Below, piece by piece: positions 55,001 to 63,179 of a DNA stretch of 64,000 nucleotides (its first letter is position 1; every line of letters starts with the position of its first letter). The notes under the pieces were generated by a model, which ran no database searches, had not been told where the DNA came from, and was given only the letters and a program-made list of their open reading frames with translations. The translations under genes and the position numbers were made by a program. Origin of the DNA: Dysidea avara. Its lineage: Eukaryota > Porifera > Demospongiae > Dictyoceratida > Dysideidae. The DNA is taken from assembly GCF_963678975.1 (NCBI RefSeq), contig NC_089278.1:10195479-10259478 (forward strand), written 5' to 3'.

Positions 55001-56962
55001 CAAGTCCTTAAGACTATGATTGAGATGAGTGTGGTATGTTTCAGTCGTATTGTTGATGTTTGTGAAGTGAAGTGAAGTGACATCTTTTGAATGGGGTTAG
55101 GTTTTCTATCTTGCTATTAAGCACTTGAGTGTTTAGTAGCTAATCATTGTAGCCAGAGAATTTTGTGAGGCTTAGGGTATTTTGCAAAGTGGCTTACTCA
55201 AAGACTATAGCTCTACATCATGTGGTGTCCAGTTTTTCAGTTCATTTTGAAAGCCTTTCCTCAAAGTAATTTGTGTATACATAGCATGAGTGTTTATTTG
55301 TTTAGTGTTGTTATGTATGTTCCATTGCCTTGTGGAAAATGTTATGTGGCTAGAATTAGGTCAAAAGTAGGCAATAGAGCTAGGTACAGTGGAAGGGTGG
55401 TGTGTATAGCCAGGAAAATATGATATAATCATTCTGTGTTTCTGTATAATTATGTGTGCACATATATTAAATCCATGGTGATTGTACCCGGGGGTGTGCA
55501 CTGCTCGAACCTGCCAAGTGCACATTGCCCAGGATATTACCACACCAATCAGCAGAATATTATTATGACCTTCTAGCGCATGTAGTAGTTGTAACATAGA
55601 CATGAGGGCTTTTCCTGATATGTATTCCCTCGGGCCGCATATGTAATAATATTTAGTGGCTGTGCAGCCCGAAGGCAGAGGGTATACGTATCAGGCAAAG
55701 TCTGAATGCCCCGTGTTACAGCTAATATGTAACACTTATCAGGCTGATAGCCTATATAGGGCGATTGATCACCCAAGCCAATATGAGTCCAGCCACTAGA
55801 TATATTATATATGCATACCTAAAATTTTTGATTATGGGTCAACAGCTAGTATGTTCTAGTTATGTTCGGTTACGATGAACAGACATATCCTAGAAATATC
55901 ACAGAGAATTTCGGTATGCGAGTTTAATGTTTTAATCAGTGCTATTGAATCGTTTATGGAAAAAGTACGGAGTTCACTAAAGGCCTAGATTGGTAAGCTT
56001 GCTTGTAGAGTGGTTACTCCGTGCAGAGTGGTAGCTTCGTGATGGGGGCATGTCCATATTTGACAATGTGCGGAAACGATCGGTGAATAAGCTATAGGAC
56101 TAGTTCTCACCTTAGTCCAACGTTTTTCAACTCGTAGGATGGTGAGGATAACAAAATACCCTCCGTCTGAGTGGTTTTCATGGCGAAATCCAAGTCGTGC
56201 ATCCTAATCACGTGAGTATTAATTGATCTCCACAATCGATTCTATATAATCGCTGCCCAGTTGTAGCCCGGTCTACATTTCGTATGTAGCCCGGCTAGCT
56301 GAGCTACATAAGAATGTAGCCCAGCTAGCTGAGCTACATACGAATGTAGCCCAGCTAGCTGAGCTACATACGAATGTAGCCCAGGCAGCTCCTTTGATCC
56401 GAGGTGTGAAAGTTTTACATATAAAGATATTTGCTTCACAACTCGTAAAGATTATTCAGAGGTTTTGCAGAAGGCTATGTTCAAAGTCCATTTGAAAGTC
56501 ATAAATCAAATCATTATTAAACGGCAAAAATTAGCACCTGTATCTGTTACATTGCTGACAGTTGAATGCTGCATGTAACTAACTTTGTGTATGTGCAATT
56601 TCTTATTTCAATACATATTTTTATTGCTATGATTGTCTTTTTAGGGAAATTTTGCTAATCAACAAGTCCTGTTTAATCATCAAATTGTGGATACTATTAA
56701 TCGCATCATGCAAACTTCTGTAATTCAGCAGTGCTCCTTAACAGATGTATGTGAGACATCATATCACTGATAAACATTGTATGCTAATGCACTGTAGGTT
56801 CTTGAGTTAAAACAAGCAGCTATTGAGCTGCTAGAAGTTATGTGTGAGGAAACAGATCCAGGATCAGAAAGACTTGTAAAAAGCATATTTAAAGGAATTG
56901 ATGTTGAGGCTCTTCAACGTACTTTGGTTTATTTTTACAAACTTAGTCAAGATCAATCAATG
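21564..56962 (+). CDS. ITPR: Inositol 1,4,5-trisphosphate receptor (3'-incomplete; 62 exons read)
   Basis: Intracellular IP3-gated calcium-release channel of the ER. I read 62 consecutive phase-compatible exons, about 2,250 codons, covering the N-terminal suppressor domain through the modulatory region. The start MAVPEQQQQQSLRIGDVIFL matches the usual (HIGD) N-terminus, with GYVFSESS after it. FKVIAPNKNKAQERL corresponds to the suppressor-domain FKLCPMNRYSAQ. VVRLFH-like SIVRLFHRE marks the MIR region, then CRIKHLPTRLYLA and TWLVARKG. ALGELADFMKYAHP and CQACYKVIEVYLLGQSRKNENYLA mark the binding core and first RIH domain. LYHIHLVELLAVC-like MLLKLIDLLASCSEGENLF and RVLGLLCDGQYRPMQNYLR lie further down. 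The transmembrane pore and C-terminal tail are absent and must lie right of the window. The protein is clearly divergent from vertebrate IP3R1, including in the IP3-binding core. Four introns are enlarged by mobile elements. Confidence 0.9.
24291..25160. repeat. Large inverted repeat (foldback element), arms about 355-390 bp
   Basis: Left arm 24291-24645 and right arm 24771-25160 are inverted copies, including ACTGGACTGGA runs, CTGCAGCCCACTTCTAAAC and ACCTGGTGTGTAGTAATGC. The centre has further pairing GAGGAGCAAGCTAGTCTC / GAGACTAGCTTGCTCCTC. Open frames in the arms are mirror translations, not genes. A single diverged arm recurs at 30355-30720. Confidence 0.8.
25234..25757. mobile_element. 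TA-flanked MITE, 524 bp
   Basis: Ends TATGTGACCTTCTGAGC and GCTCAGCAGGTCACATA are inverted, flanked by TA on both sides (25232-25233, 25758-25759). This fits a Tc1/mariner-superfamily non-autonomous element. No internal coding sequence was found. Confidence 0.65.
25765..25933. repeat. Foldback MITE (GAAACAAGGGA family)
   Basis: The left arm contains AGTAGTGAAACAAGGGAA and the right arm CCTTCCTTGTTTCACTACT. The internal CACTAGTATATCTGCA also occurs in the hairpin at 60492-60645. It abuts the left end of the pogo-like element. A separate related arm (29379-29450) abuts the right end. Confidence 0.65.
26077..26428. mobile_element. Nested non-autonomous hAT element, 352 bp, perfect 8-bp TSD
   Basis: TIRs CAGGGCCGCCCA and TGGGCGGCCCTG are flanked by identical CTAAGTGG (26069-26076 and 26429-26436). 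It is very GC-rich at the ends (GGGCCCC runs), unlike its AT-rich surroundings. It contains a reverse-oriented tandem pair of the CTCTAATAGAG motif at 26187-26237. It is inserted in the pogo-like element, so it is younger than that. Confidence 0.8.
26503..27550 (+). pseudogene. HIRAN-like domain plus C48/ULP-like cysteine protease, decayed
   Basis: The first part (26503-26895) has a HIRAN-like pattern: VRGHHVYKEIW, GEELSCQRE, DMYAVSVIKE, VGHLPRQIS. The second part (26951-27550, three frames) looks like a C48-type protease core: NGCHWVTVYK with the catalytic His, VKVFDSVY with the Asp, and NNYGLFAVAVATAI where the catalytic Cys is expected. That position is Tyr (TAT), one base from TGT. There is a stop after the HIRAN part, a frameshift near 27180 and another near 27360. 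A 30-bp tandem duplication (GGTAATATACA..., 26664-26720) adds a repeat of ten residues. HIRAN domains bind DNA ends and C48 proteases remove SUMO/ubiquitin-like tags; here neither is likely to be active. Located inside the pogo-like element. Confidence 0.6.
27825..29176 (-). pseudogene. Pogo/Tigger-like DDE transposase, decayed
   Basis: Reads from 29176 downwards. The N-terminal part has KKKRGRPLLLG and VVINTAIVMATAEGIV, typical of the DNA-binding/linker part of Tigger/jerky-like transposases. The DDE core has the first Asp in LVINWDHTRIHYVP, the second in CLVIFDQFKAQYT and the third in RLQPLDVSVNKS. Frames shift near 28955 and around 28500-28640, where the protein continues in two other frames. 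An in-frame TAG lies near 28116 just before the second catalytic Asp. All three acidic residues are still readable, so decay is recent or moderate. A transposase would cut at TIRs of 25936-29376. Confidence 0.75.
30355..30720. repeat. Diverged half copy of the 24291-25160 inverted-repeat family
   Basis: Shares TTTTTCAGC...GGGCGCTTATAATCT-type centre sequence, CACCAGGGTAAG, AAGACAGTTTTTGCAT and CAGTCCAG with the larger element, with many changes. Only one arm is present. Confidence 0.5.
31745..33147 (+). CDS. ITPR: IP3R exons 4-11 (suppressor domain to first MIR repeat)
   Basis: Exons 31745-31790, 31842-31928, 31981-32058, 32456-32536, 32588-32697, 32757-32844, 32892-32991, 33041-33147. The reading LYGSVIQLLHIYSNKYVTI matches the conserved GTVIQYGN..QLLHLKSNKYLTV region. 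Exon 8 must end at 32697 and join exon 9 at 32757 over a 59-nt intron to give HENCHEVNAS; reading through meets a stop. GGSIVRLFHRELESYLVAEG and HLRKRKSEHGK lead into the binding core. Confidence 0.88.
33975..34537. mobile_element. MITE (CAGGAGCTTATGAGCC family), 563 bp
   Basis: CAGGAGCTTATGAGCCACC and, inverted, TTTCATGCTCCATAAGCTCCTG. Flanked by GTATTAC / GCACTAC, two transitions apart, as for an aged 7-bp duplication. Lies in IP3R intron 11 (33148-about 36402), which otherwise shows a possible further repeat at 35390-35970 and (CA)n at 33634-33645. Confidence 0.6.
36403..38438 (+). CDS. ITPR: IP3R exons 12-26 (MIR, IP3-binding core, first RIH)
   Basis: Exons: 12 ends at 36582 with start at 36403, 36418 or 36424 (all in phase 0); then 36634-36705, 36756-36834, 36884-37017, 37070-37144, 37194-37247, 37301-37440, 37497-37562, 37615-37719, 37771-37837, 37885-37954, 38002-38039, 38097-38225, 38282-38353, 38403-38438. 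Exon 12 looks about 25 residues longer than in vertebrates before WGERCRIKHL. Exon 17 follows a 49-nt intron and encodes KSLQTDKIGVKKSSAMRK, aligning with the basic helix that holds IP3-binding residues in IP3R1. Exons 19-20 encode CYKVIEVYLLGQSRKNENYL. Exon 24 encodes the conserved ELFYLTEVRDVQGRLYG-type segment. Confidence 0.87.
39628..40680 (-). pseudogene. DIRS reverse transcriptase/RNase H fragment
   Basis: Open segments at 40658-40401, 40400-39651 and 40276-39812 overlap in different frames and together cover RT from the fingers to the YLDD palm motif and the RNase H junction. At least two frameshifts. Non-functional. Confidence 0.7.
41183..41513. repeat. Near-perfect long hairpin, 331 bp
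   Basis: Arms 41183-41325 and 41358-41513 are inverted copies with very few differences (TAATCTAATCCAAA..., AAAGAGTGCGGCCCTC, GGTGGCGGCCAAGAAATGGC), closing on a short loop around GCCGCTTGGTCTTGGC. Lysine-rich open frames in the arms are by-products. Confidence 0.8.
41690..42290. repeat. Minisatellite, about 30-33-bp units (TAGCTGAACTCTCTACA)
   Basis: About 18 imperfect units of GTAGCTGAACTCTCTACA plus a variable GGTGACTTCTTC / GGTGATTTGTTT half. Same array type recurs at 57094-57475. Confidence 0.85.
42295..43060. repeat. Unclassified dispersed repeat joined to the minisatellite, copy 1
   Basis: Begins with the CTCTATTAGAG motif (42303-42330). It continues GTTATAACTCTGTGGCTTT, CGATTTCTTTCAAACCAC, CCTGTAGGCGTGACA, CCAAACTTGGTAC and GTGTGCGAAAAGA. 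All of these recur in the same order at 57595-58330. Open frames inside are not conserved between copies. Confidence 0.7.
43826..44521 (-). pseudogene. DIRS gag-like gene, frameshifted
   Basis: Starts MSNPGDNSTERLLQELLAK (predicted coiled coil), continues through a middle segment with SEGGKVFLEATFDSRLDYKG, and after a frameshift near 44160 gives ISPVVAATLPNTTIKDNKLA and QRRKAIMQYLNPQLQTL. Typical of DIRS-type gag-like proteins. Confidence 0.6.
45077..48756 (+). CDS. ITPR: IP3R exons 27-46 (modulatory region)
   Basis: Exons 45077-45173, 45228-45286, 45338-45469, 45526-45570, 45622-45777, 45829-45939, 45990-46286, 46342-46430, 46474-46579, 46630-46737, 46790-46926, 46972-47039, 47095-47257, 47307-47403, 47460-47591, 47726-47847, 47924-48074, 48134-48258, 48308-48584, 48634-48756. 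Exon 39 must start at 47095 after a 55-nt intron; earlier AGs break the frame. Matches include HPSLRSKYVELIV, DLLYLLVKYGYYAAIDDI, MLLKLIDLLASCSEGENLF and GGDKIQTGSIILFHDGQVW. Exon 33 carries an acidic stretch and an unusual QQVTNVT repeat. Exon 45 has a basic patch (KLKRRRDGQLGTRKR). Confidence 0.88.
47594..47696. repeat. Short foldback in IP3R intron 41
   Basis: ATATGTGACCTGATTTT... pairs with ...AAAATCCAGTCACATAT, forming a hairpin of about 100 nt. The ends resemble those of the MITEs at 5301-5650 and 25234-25757. Confidence 0.6.
48770..49905. repeat. Hairpin-rich element in IP3R intron 46
   Basis: TGTGGTATATAACTGATA near 48820 pairs with TACATAACTGATATACCACA near 49850. Internal palindromes include GTGCAATATCTGTATATTGCAC, CATTATAACTTATAATG (twice) and CACCTAATAGGTG / CACCTATTAGGTG. 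No coding frame. Unclassified; a non-autonomous DNA element is the likeliest class. Confidence 0.55.
50149..50504. mobile_element. MITE (CAGGAGCTTATGAGCC family), 356 bp, 7-bp TSD
   Basis: TIRs of about 45 bp: CAGGAGCTTATGAGCCGCCA and the inverted TGGCGGCTCATAAGCTCCTG. Identical TTGCTAT flanks both sides (50142-50148, 50505-50511). Same family as 33975-34537; a solo end occurs at 62999-63065. Confidence 0.7.
50704..52699 (+). CDS. ITPR: IP3R exons 47-57 (modulatory region, continued)
   Basis: Exons 50704-50829, 51208-51270, 51327-51456, 51503-51599, 51649-51708, 51760-51927, 51973-52036, 52088-52183, 52235-52381, 52434-52493, 52568-52699. All phases agree. Segments: FLSSQEQWDLLRTTILTILN; YLYVLRTIIHNEIMFVDPDL; LLSHPNEKIAAEVLAFLSIL. 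The KGFSYLMHTREEKLFVSM part matches the conserved QHSFFCRLTEDKKSEKFF region, followed by a coiled coil (QRLQQAAINDRERRTLLAQL). The intron at 52494 begins with a (TA)n microsatellite (52496-52521). Intron 57 (52700-54362) holds a copy of the 5301-5650 repeat and the repeat near 53016-53110. Confidence 0.87.
54363..56962 (+). CDS. ITPR: IP3R exons 58-62 (second RIH-associated region)
   Basis: Exons 54363-54509, 54560-54622, 54758-55033, 56645-56746, 56798-56962. Exon 58 is a serine/basic linker (GKKRKKRADRMS, a possible regulatory or nuclear-type basic patch). Exon 60 gives IELALRVLGLLCDGQYRPMQ and TINLVSEICIFLSSFYVD, equivalent to RFLQLLCENHNRDLQNFL and VCETLQFLD in IP3R1. Exons 61-62 give NHQIVDTINRIMQ and AAIELLEVMCEETDPGSERL (the KLLLAIMESRHDSENAERI region). 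The next donor is GTAAGG at 56963. Remaining exons (pore, tail) are not in the window. Confidence 0.88.
55034..56644 (+). other. IP3R intron 60 with palindromic sequence and a 30-bp tandem repeat
   Basis: 56300-56390 has three 30-bp units (GAATGTAGCCCAGCTAGCTG + AGCTACATAC), each itself palindromic around AGCTAGCT. 55490-55800 has short inverted copies (TATGTATTCCCTCGG / CCGAAGGCAGAGGGTATACGTA). No exon is seen. Confidence 0.6.
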
Positions 56963-57093
56963 GTAAGGAGATTAATAACCATCTGTCAATATCATTCAGT
57001 GGCCCTAAAATGGTCATGCAATTTGAGGGGGCCTGAAGTTAAATTGTATATAGTGAGATGGATGAATGTAATTCTTGTATTTCCTTTTAATTG

Positions 57094-57475
57094 TAGCCAA
57101 ACTCTCTTACTACTGTATGACTTGTTTGTAGCTGAACTCTCTATAGGTAACTTATTTCTAACTGATTTCTCTATAATACAAGATACATGTGCTGAACTCT
57201 CTACAGGGTGGCTTATTTGTAATGGAATCTCCACAGGGTGATTGGTTGTTAAATTTTCTATACTGTGACTTTTTGTGGCTAAATTCTCTACTGGATGATT
57301 TGTTTGTAGCTGAACTCTCTACAGGTAACTTGTTTGTAGCTGAACTCTCTACTGGATGACTTGTTTGTAGCTGAACTCTCTACAGGTAACTTGTTTGTAG
57401 CTGAACTCTCCATCAGGCAACATGCATCCAGTTTATCTACAGTTTATCTACAGTTTATCTACAGTGTATATAGTT
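57094..57475. repeat. Minisatellite, second array (TAGCTGAACTCTCTACA)
   Basis: Imperfect units of TTGTTTGTAGCTGAACTCTC TACAGGTAAC type, the same family as 41690-42290, ending in a short GTTTATCTACA triplication. Confidence 0.85.
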
Positions 57476-57594
57476 AGTTGCTGGTAGCTATGAAGTCCTG
57501 TGATTTTTTCTTCAACAAAAAAACAGTATCAAATGAATAAAAATAACACAATGAAGTGACTATATAATTTTGTAAGTTGAACTGCATCGAAACT

Positions 57595-58330
57595 GAATGC
57601 TCTAATAGGGTGACTGTACTATTAAAGTATCTCGATTGCGTACTTGCTACACATAATTGGATCTCGCATTATAACTCAGTGGCTTTTACTCTGATTCTTC
57701 TATACTACTCCATATCTATGATGATTACTCCATCTACATACTGGTTTTCAGCTCACTCTTCTAAGTGGTTTACCTGGTAGGCATGAAAATTAATAATTTT
57801 TTATTCATGAAACTCGATCGCGTAATTGTGACACAGGTTGGATTTTGTGTTATATCTCAGTGGTCTTTATCTCGATTCCTTTCAAACCACTAAAAGGCAC
57901 TCCTACAATGGTTAGTCCGTCTACATAGCAATTATCAACTCATTCCTCCAAGGGATTTACCCTGTGGGCGTGACAGAATTTCAACCTTATTTTATGCAAA
58001 TAATCCTGTGAATGTTCATTGGATTCCTACCAAACTTGGTACTGAGATCCACTTTAATGAGCCCTCTAAGTGTGCCAATTTTGCAACCCGATTGGGGCAC
58101 GCATTCGTGTTTTATGGCAGATTTTGTAAAGTGTGCGAAAAGAAGTAGGAAACAAAACGAAGAAATTAAAACAAAATTTTGGTCGCTCATATCTCAGAAT
58201 GGGCTGGGGTGATTTTTTTCGAATTTGATATGTAAACTCCACTTTGATTTGTACAGCAAGTATAGGGAAAATAAATTACAGGCGCCTACTAAAACGGTTG
58301 TAACTTACCACCAAAGTGAGCTACAATTTT
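57595..58330. repeat. Unclassified dispersed repeat joined to the minisatellite, copy 2
   Basis: Same order of blocks as 42295-43060 (CTCTAATAG motif, TTATAACTCAGTGGCTTTTA, TTTCAAACCACTAAAAGG, CCTGTGGGCGTGACA, CCAAACTTGGTAC, GTGTGCGAAAAG). The TATAACTCAGTGG block is duplicated internally. Confidence 0.7.
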
Positions 58331-59649
58331 CACCATCGTGTTTGCCATGAACAGGGGAATCAATTACTGGGTAAGTTTTTCCTTTACTCACCCTTCTTCA
58401 CTGCATACAAAGGCAAAATCTGTGAAGAAAAATCAATCATGTACGATCACTTCGACTTGACGTAAGCAAACGCTCATAACTTCCATATCCTTGGGTCTAC
58501 TGCAACGCAACAAAGATTTTCTAACTCCTCTTGAGCAAGCGAATAAGATGATATCCAGGGTTTTATTATTGGTTCCTTCTTGCACTAAGAAAGAGACGTT
58601 CAAAAAATTTACGGACTTTTTTCAACAATACACAAGTATTTCACCCAATGTATTCAATGCTTTATACTGTAAATTTAGGCTTGCGTGATTGTGTCGGGGT
58701 TTTGCAGATCCGGTCATAAATAATGAATTGATGTATGTGAAAACTACAAGATCTATGAAGATGTGCTAACTGGATATTCAATCAGCGATGGATGAAAAGG
58801 TAAACTAACAGTAAAGGAGATTTTTGTGCTCGTGGTCGAAAATATGTGACATTTTCATTCAATGCTGATCAAATATGGCACATGTGTCAACCACTACACG
58901 ACCATGTGGATTCGCGTAGATACGGCAACTTTTCTCTGGTGTAAGAGCAAGTTAGTGTGTTATTTGAATATTTTACAGGTAGACACTGTAATAGCCAGAC
59001 TTTTGATTGGTGACCACACCCACTTAATGAGCAAAATTGATTGAAAGTCACTATAAAGTCACACCCTATCAAAGTTTTGTCCCACGTACCCCCATGCAGG
59101 TTAGGAGGTGATTTGACCCAACTCTAAGTATAATTCCTCCTACACTGATAGGTCTAATCTGTTCCTTACTCCATTTGAGTATCTTGATCCTTTGTTATAA
59201 GCATCACCTAAACCCACACACACAGAGCATAAATATAAAAATCCCCTTGTTATGTCCCAGCATGGGAATAGATTGGGGGGGGGGGGGATAGGTGCATTTT
59301 TGTGTAAGATTATAGTTTGTATTTGCTTAACAGAGTCATTCCAGGTGGCCGCTAGTCTTGTGTAGCCAGACTGTAGTTTGGGTGGATAGTGAGAGAAAGG
59401 TATACAGCCAGACCGTCATGCAGAGAAGGCGCAGTCTCCAGCTGGGAAGTTTGTGTGATAATGTATAGCTCACAACCTGAACGTATATCCACTGCCATGT
59501 ATCCATGCATCCTGATGGAGAGAACAAACACAACATACTTAAATGTGCCCTTAAGCTGAATTGCTGTGTAGTTATGGACCTATGCTTTCTATCTGTATTT
59601 ACCTATATACTGCTATTAATGCAGCTTAAATTGCTATTAAGTATTATAC

Positions 59650-60050
59650 TGTATATTAGGGATCATGGTGGTTTGGGTCTTTCAGGCCAAAAAAAAATCA
59701 CAAAAAACCAACTTCACAATACCATCCTAGAGCCTTGGCAGTATTGGTTAGGTATAACCAAACCTAAAAGTGCCTTCAGTACAACCTTAAATGCCTCCAA
59801 TAGATTGTTACAATTTTTTTTAATTATTCAATGGAATTTTCTACTGACTGACTGCCTGCCTGCTTGATACCTTCAGGCAAGTGTAACTTGATAATGGCTA
59901 AGGCTACAGGTTTGAGTTTTTCACTGTTCAACGTCACTTTGTCCCGAGACGTACCTTTTGGTATACCGCAGCATGTACAATGCACGCATCTTGGACTTAC
60001 CTTTGTTTTTCATTTCTTTTTGCTGACTGCCCGAGGTGTCAATTCACAGT
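59650..60050. repeat. Dispersed repeat (TTGGCAGTATTGGTTA family)
   Basis: Related to sequence at 12440-12580, 24240-24290, 53016-53110 and, in similar order, 30100-30350 (ACTGACTGACTGCCTGCC, TAACTTGATAATGG, ATGTACAATGCA). Non-coding. Confidence 0.5.
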
Positions 60051-60491
60051 AGCGTGATGCATGGCTTCCTTACATTAGTAAATGGAAATTGTTTGTATTT
60101 TCTGTGGTGACTGGATGATTGTAGAGGCACTTCTGATAGTGTTCTTCATTTGTTATGCTGTGTAACAGGCTGAAAATAGGTGAAAGCAAAGCACTACGAC
60201 CACTTCACTTTTGAGTCAGTAATTGATAGTTGGGGGTATGCAGACCATCCATATTTTTCTTGGTGACTGGGTTGATTGCAGAAGCACTTCTACTGTTCTT
60301 CGTTTGTAGTGCTGTGTAACAGGCTGAACATAACTGAAAGCAAAGTGTAGTGACCACTTCACTTTCGAGTCAATAATCAATAGCTGGGGCATGCCTTCAG
60401 ATGAAAACATTAACTCTGGCGCCATCCTTTTCTTTGATGTAGTATGCACGAGTTTACCAGTCATAATTATGTTACAACAAAGTAAACAAAC

Positions 60492-60645
60492 AAAAAGTAG
60501 GGATTTTAAGTTCGATTGAGAATCATAGAAAAAAGAGTAGGGAAACAAGGGAGGTCAGTAAGAGAGATTAAATGTTCACTAGTATATCTGCAGGTGTAGC
60601 CGACCTCCCTTGTTTCCCTACATTTTTCCTAATTGAACTTAATTT
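60492..60645. repeat. Foldback MITE (GAAACAAGGGA family)
   Basis: AGTAGGGAAACAAGGGAGGT pairs with ACCTCCCTTGTTTCCCTAC about 80 bp away. The internal CACTAGTATATCTGCA is shared with 25765-25933. Confidence 0.75.
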
Positions 60646-61252
60646 TCTGTATACCTGTATTATTGTGTCCACTATATTGAATTCTGGTAATGCATTTTTA
60701 TTGTTTGACTCTGAAGGCACTGGTATCTTTCGCAATGATCAGCCACAACCGCTTCTTCTCCAAAGTTTGTCTTACATGGCATCACATAATCCTTTCAGGA
60801 CACATGGCCCAGGTGTAAAAGTATAAATATAACTCAGAGATAACAGTTGCATGTTACTGACAGTTGAAATACTTCCCAAATCTAACTGTGGACTACTTTT
60901 GACCATGTCTTAATCTGCTAAATCTAGTGTTCTGATCCAGCACACCCCAGTATCATGTGAGAAGGATCACATGATACAAACTGTGTACAGATCCATAAAT
61001 ATCCAAAGCTTTACAGAGTTTATTTAGTGCCTCTTGAAAGTTTAAGTTCATTGCTTAGGCATGAGATTGAATACCTTGGGTGTGAGAGGGTGAGATTGCA
61101 TCTTAAATTCTGATAATCCTCATGACCATTGACAGATACAAGGGAGCAATCATTCTTATATAGCAGTTCCTCAGAATACTGATAGCTAATGTATCATTCA
61201 TATTTATATTCCGTAACTGTGTTACATACTTTACACGTTTATCTTTCCCCTC

Positions 61253-61401
<149 letters not shown>

Positions 61402-61479
61402 CCATAAAGGTCACGTGCTATTCATACAGCTGTATGAAGATGCTTAAGATATCAACTCGGCAGTTTTGCACTTGTGAAC

Positions 61480-61990
61480 AGCTAGTCCTCCTTTGCTATG
61501 GAACCATCAGTGACACAATGGACATTTAATAGCTTCTTGTTGTTCTTCTACTGGCAGTGGTCTTTGTGCCAGACACTTGTGTCATTTCAGATTGCTAGGC
61601 CAGTTAAATGATCTTTCACATATAGAACAATGCACTCTATTGTCCAAAGCTGAAGTTGGTACAGTACATGTTCTGAAATATTACAGTTAATTGAATTATA
61701 TTCATGACAGCAATGTACAGCAAGACCACCCTTATTCCTAAACCACCTTCCACGAGCAGTACACTATAGTGCACCTGTTAGTGGCTTAGTGCACTGGCTT
61801 CAGTACATTTATGTCTTGCTTTGTCTTGTTTCCTACAGAAAGTCCTGCTGCACACCGTACACTGCACTGTTGGTAAAACTGCTCTAGATAGATGCTGACT
61901 GTTGCACATCATTTCATTGTATAGGTTGTCCCACTGATCTCTGTGAAGTGCTGAGGTATACCAAGTATCCAATAGTTTAGGCATCTTAAG
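61480..61990 (-). pseudogene. LINE C-terminal fragment with C2H2-type zinc fingers, decayed
   Basis: From 61984 down: LLDTWYTSALHRDQWDNLYN then VQCTVCSRTFCRKQDKARHK, followed by VHCSICERSFNWPSNLK and IKCPLCH with in-frame stops between. A tryptophan-rich segment followed by CxxC...HxxxxC fingers is typical for the C-terminus of some non-LTR retrotransposon ORF2 proteins. Same strand as the RT piece at 63180-64000; possibly the same insertion, separated by about 1 kb. Confidence 0.55.
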
Positions 61991-62998
61991 GTCTGCCTTC
62001 TAGTGTTGTTTTAGTAATGCATTTAGTTATAGTTTACCATCATTGATATATTTTAGTTATAGTTTTAGTTTAAGATGTTAGATTTTTATAGTTTAAGTTA
62101 AAGTTTTTAGTTTTAGTTACCATCTTCAATACATTTTAGCTATAGTTTTAGATCTTAGATTTCAACAGTTTTAGTTTCATTTCCCATACGGTACCATTCA
62201 TTACAAATACTGTAGTATTAAATATAATCATTTGGTCTTTTCTGGCCAAAACATCACTGTTGCCTTGTAGTTGATGACCAGGTAGATGCAATAGGGTAAA
62301 TGGGTTCCACAATGCAAAGTAGACAGGAAACGGTGAACATTATAATCAGGATAACTCTCAAAAGCATGCATCAGAAAAGAGTGCACAGATGGCTACATGG
62401 AAGTTGGAAAACGTTTGTCCCCGCCCAAACCCCACCCCTAGATCTAGGAGTCTACATTCAAAATATGTGTATATTGTGATGATATATAAGCAGTGCAAAT
62501 AATAATAATAAAACAAACAAAAATCATGAGCTAAATTAATAAATAAATAAAAGATACATGTCAGGCTGGGAGGGTTATGCACCCACATGCGAGTCTCATG
62601 GGGTGGACATTTGCCCCATTCCATGTCCATGAGTTGCCTCCAACTCAAAGTTGAGGCGTGATAGTGCAGGGTTTCATTAGGATTGGTAGGACGATGTTAG
62701 AAATTCCTGTGGCTTCAAATATAGGAGAATTGTAGAACCCTGCACAACTTACCAAAACAACCACCATCACTAGACAGTGGTGGACAAGTGCCACATGGCA
62801 AAAAAGTGTTTGTGTTATTGTATTGAGTAGTGTGTGATAATTGTGAATAATCGATTATTGTGAAAAGTCATTATTGTTATCAAGAAAATTTTCATTATCG
62901 CGTTATTGTGATAACAGGAAATTTCCAGATATTTCTGTAAACTACATGTGGCCAACCTGAAATAAGACAATGTTACAATTCCAGGTATAATTCTAACC

Positions 62999-63065
62999 AG
63001 GAGCTTATGAGCCGTCAAAGGCGGCGAAGGAGCATGAAACTTACGCTGCCATCGAAATCCAAATT
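62999..63065. repeat. Solo end of the CAGGAGCTTATGAGCC MITE
   Basis: AGGAGCTTATGAGCCGTCAA and GGAGCATGAAACTTAC match the termini at 33975 and 50149. The opposite end is not seen nearby. Confidence 0.55.
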
Positions 63066-63179
63066 CATTAACAATTAGAATCACCCCACATCAGACGAGT
63101 TGTCTCAGAAGTAATATGCTGCTCCCACTGCTTATCCCAAGAATAGTTCTTCTAATACACTGATGGTGAAAATGGTTCA

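Noticed and set aside
56300-56390. Possible CRISPR array
   Set aside because: Units are directly adjacent without spacers, and the genome is eukaryotic.
56242-56439. Protein with GLHSYVAQLA repeats on minus
   Set aside because: By-product of a 30-bp tandem repeat in an IP3R intron.
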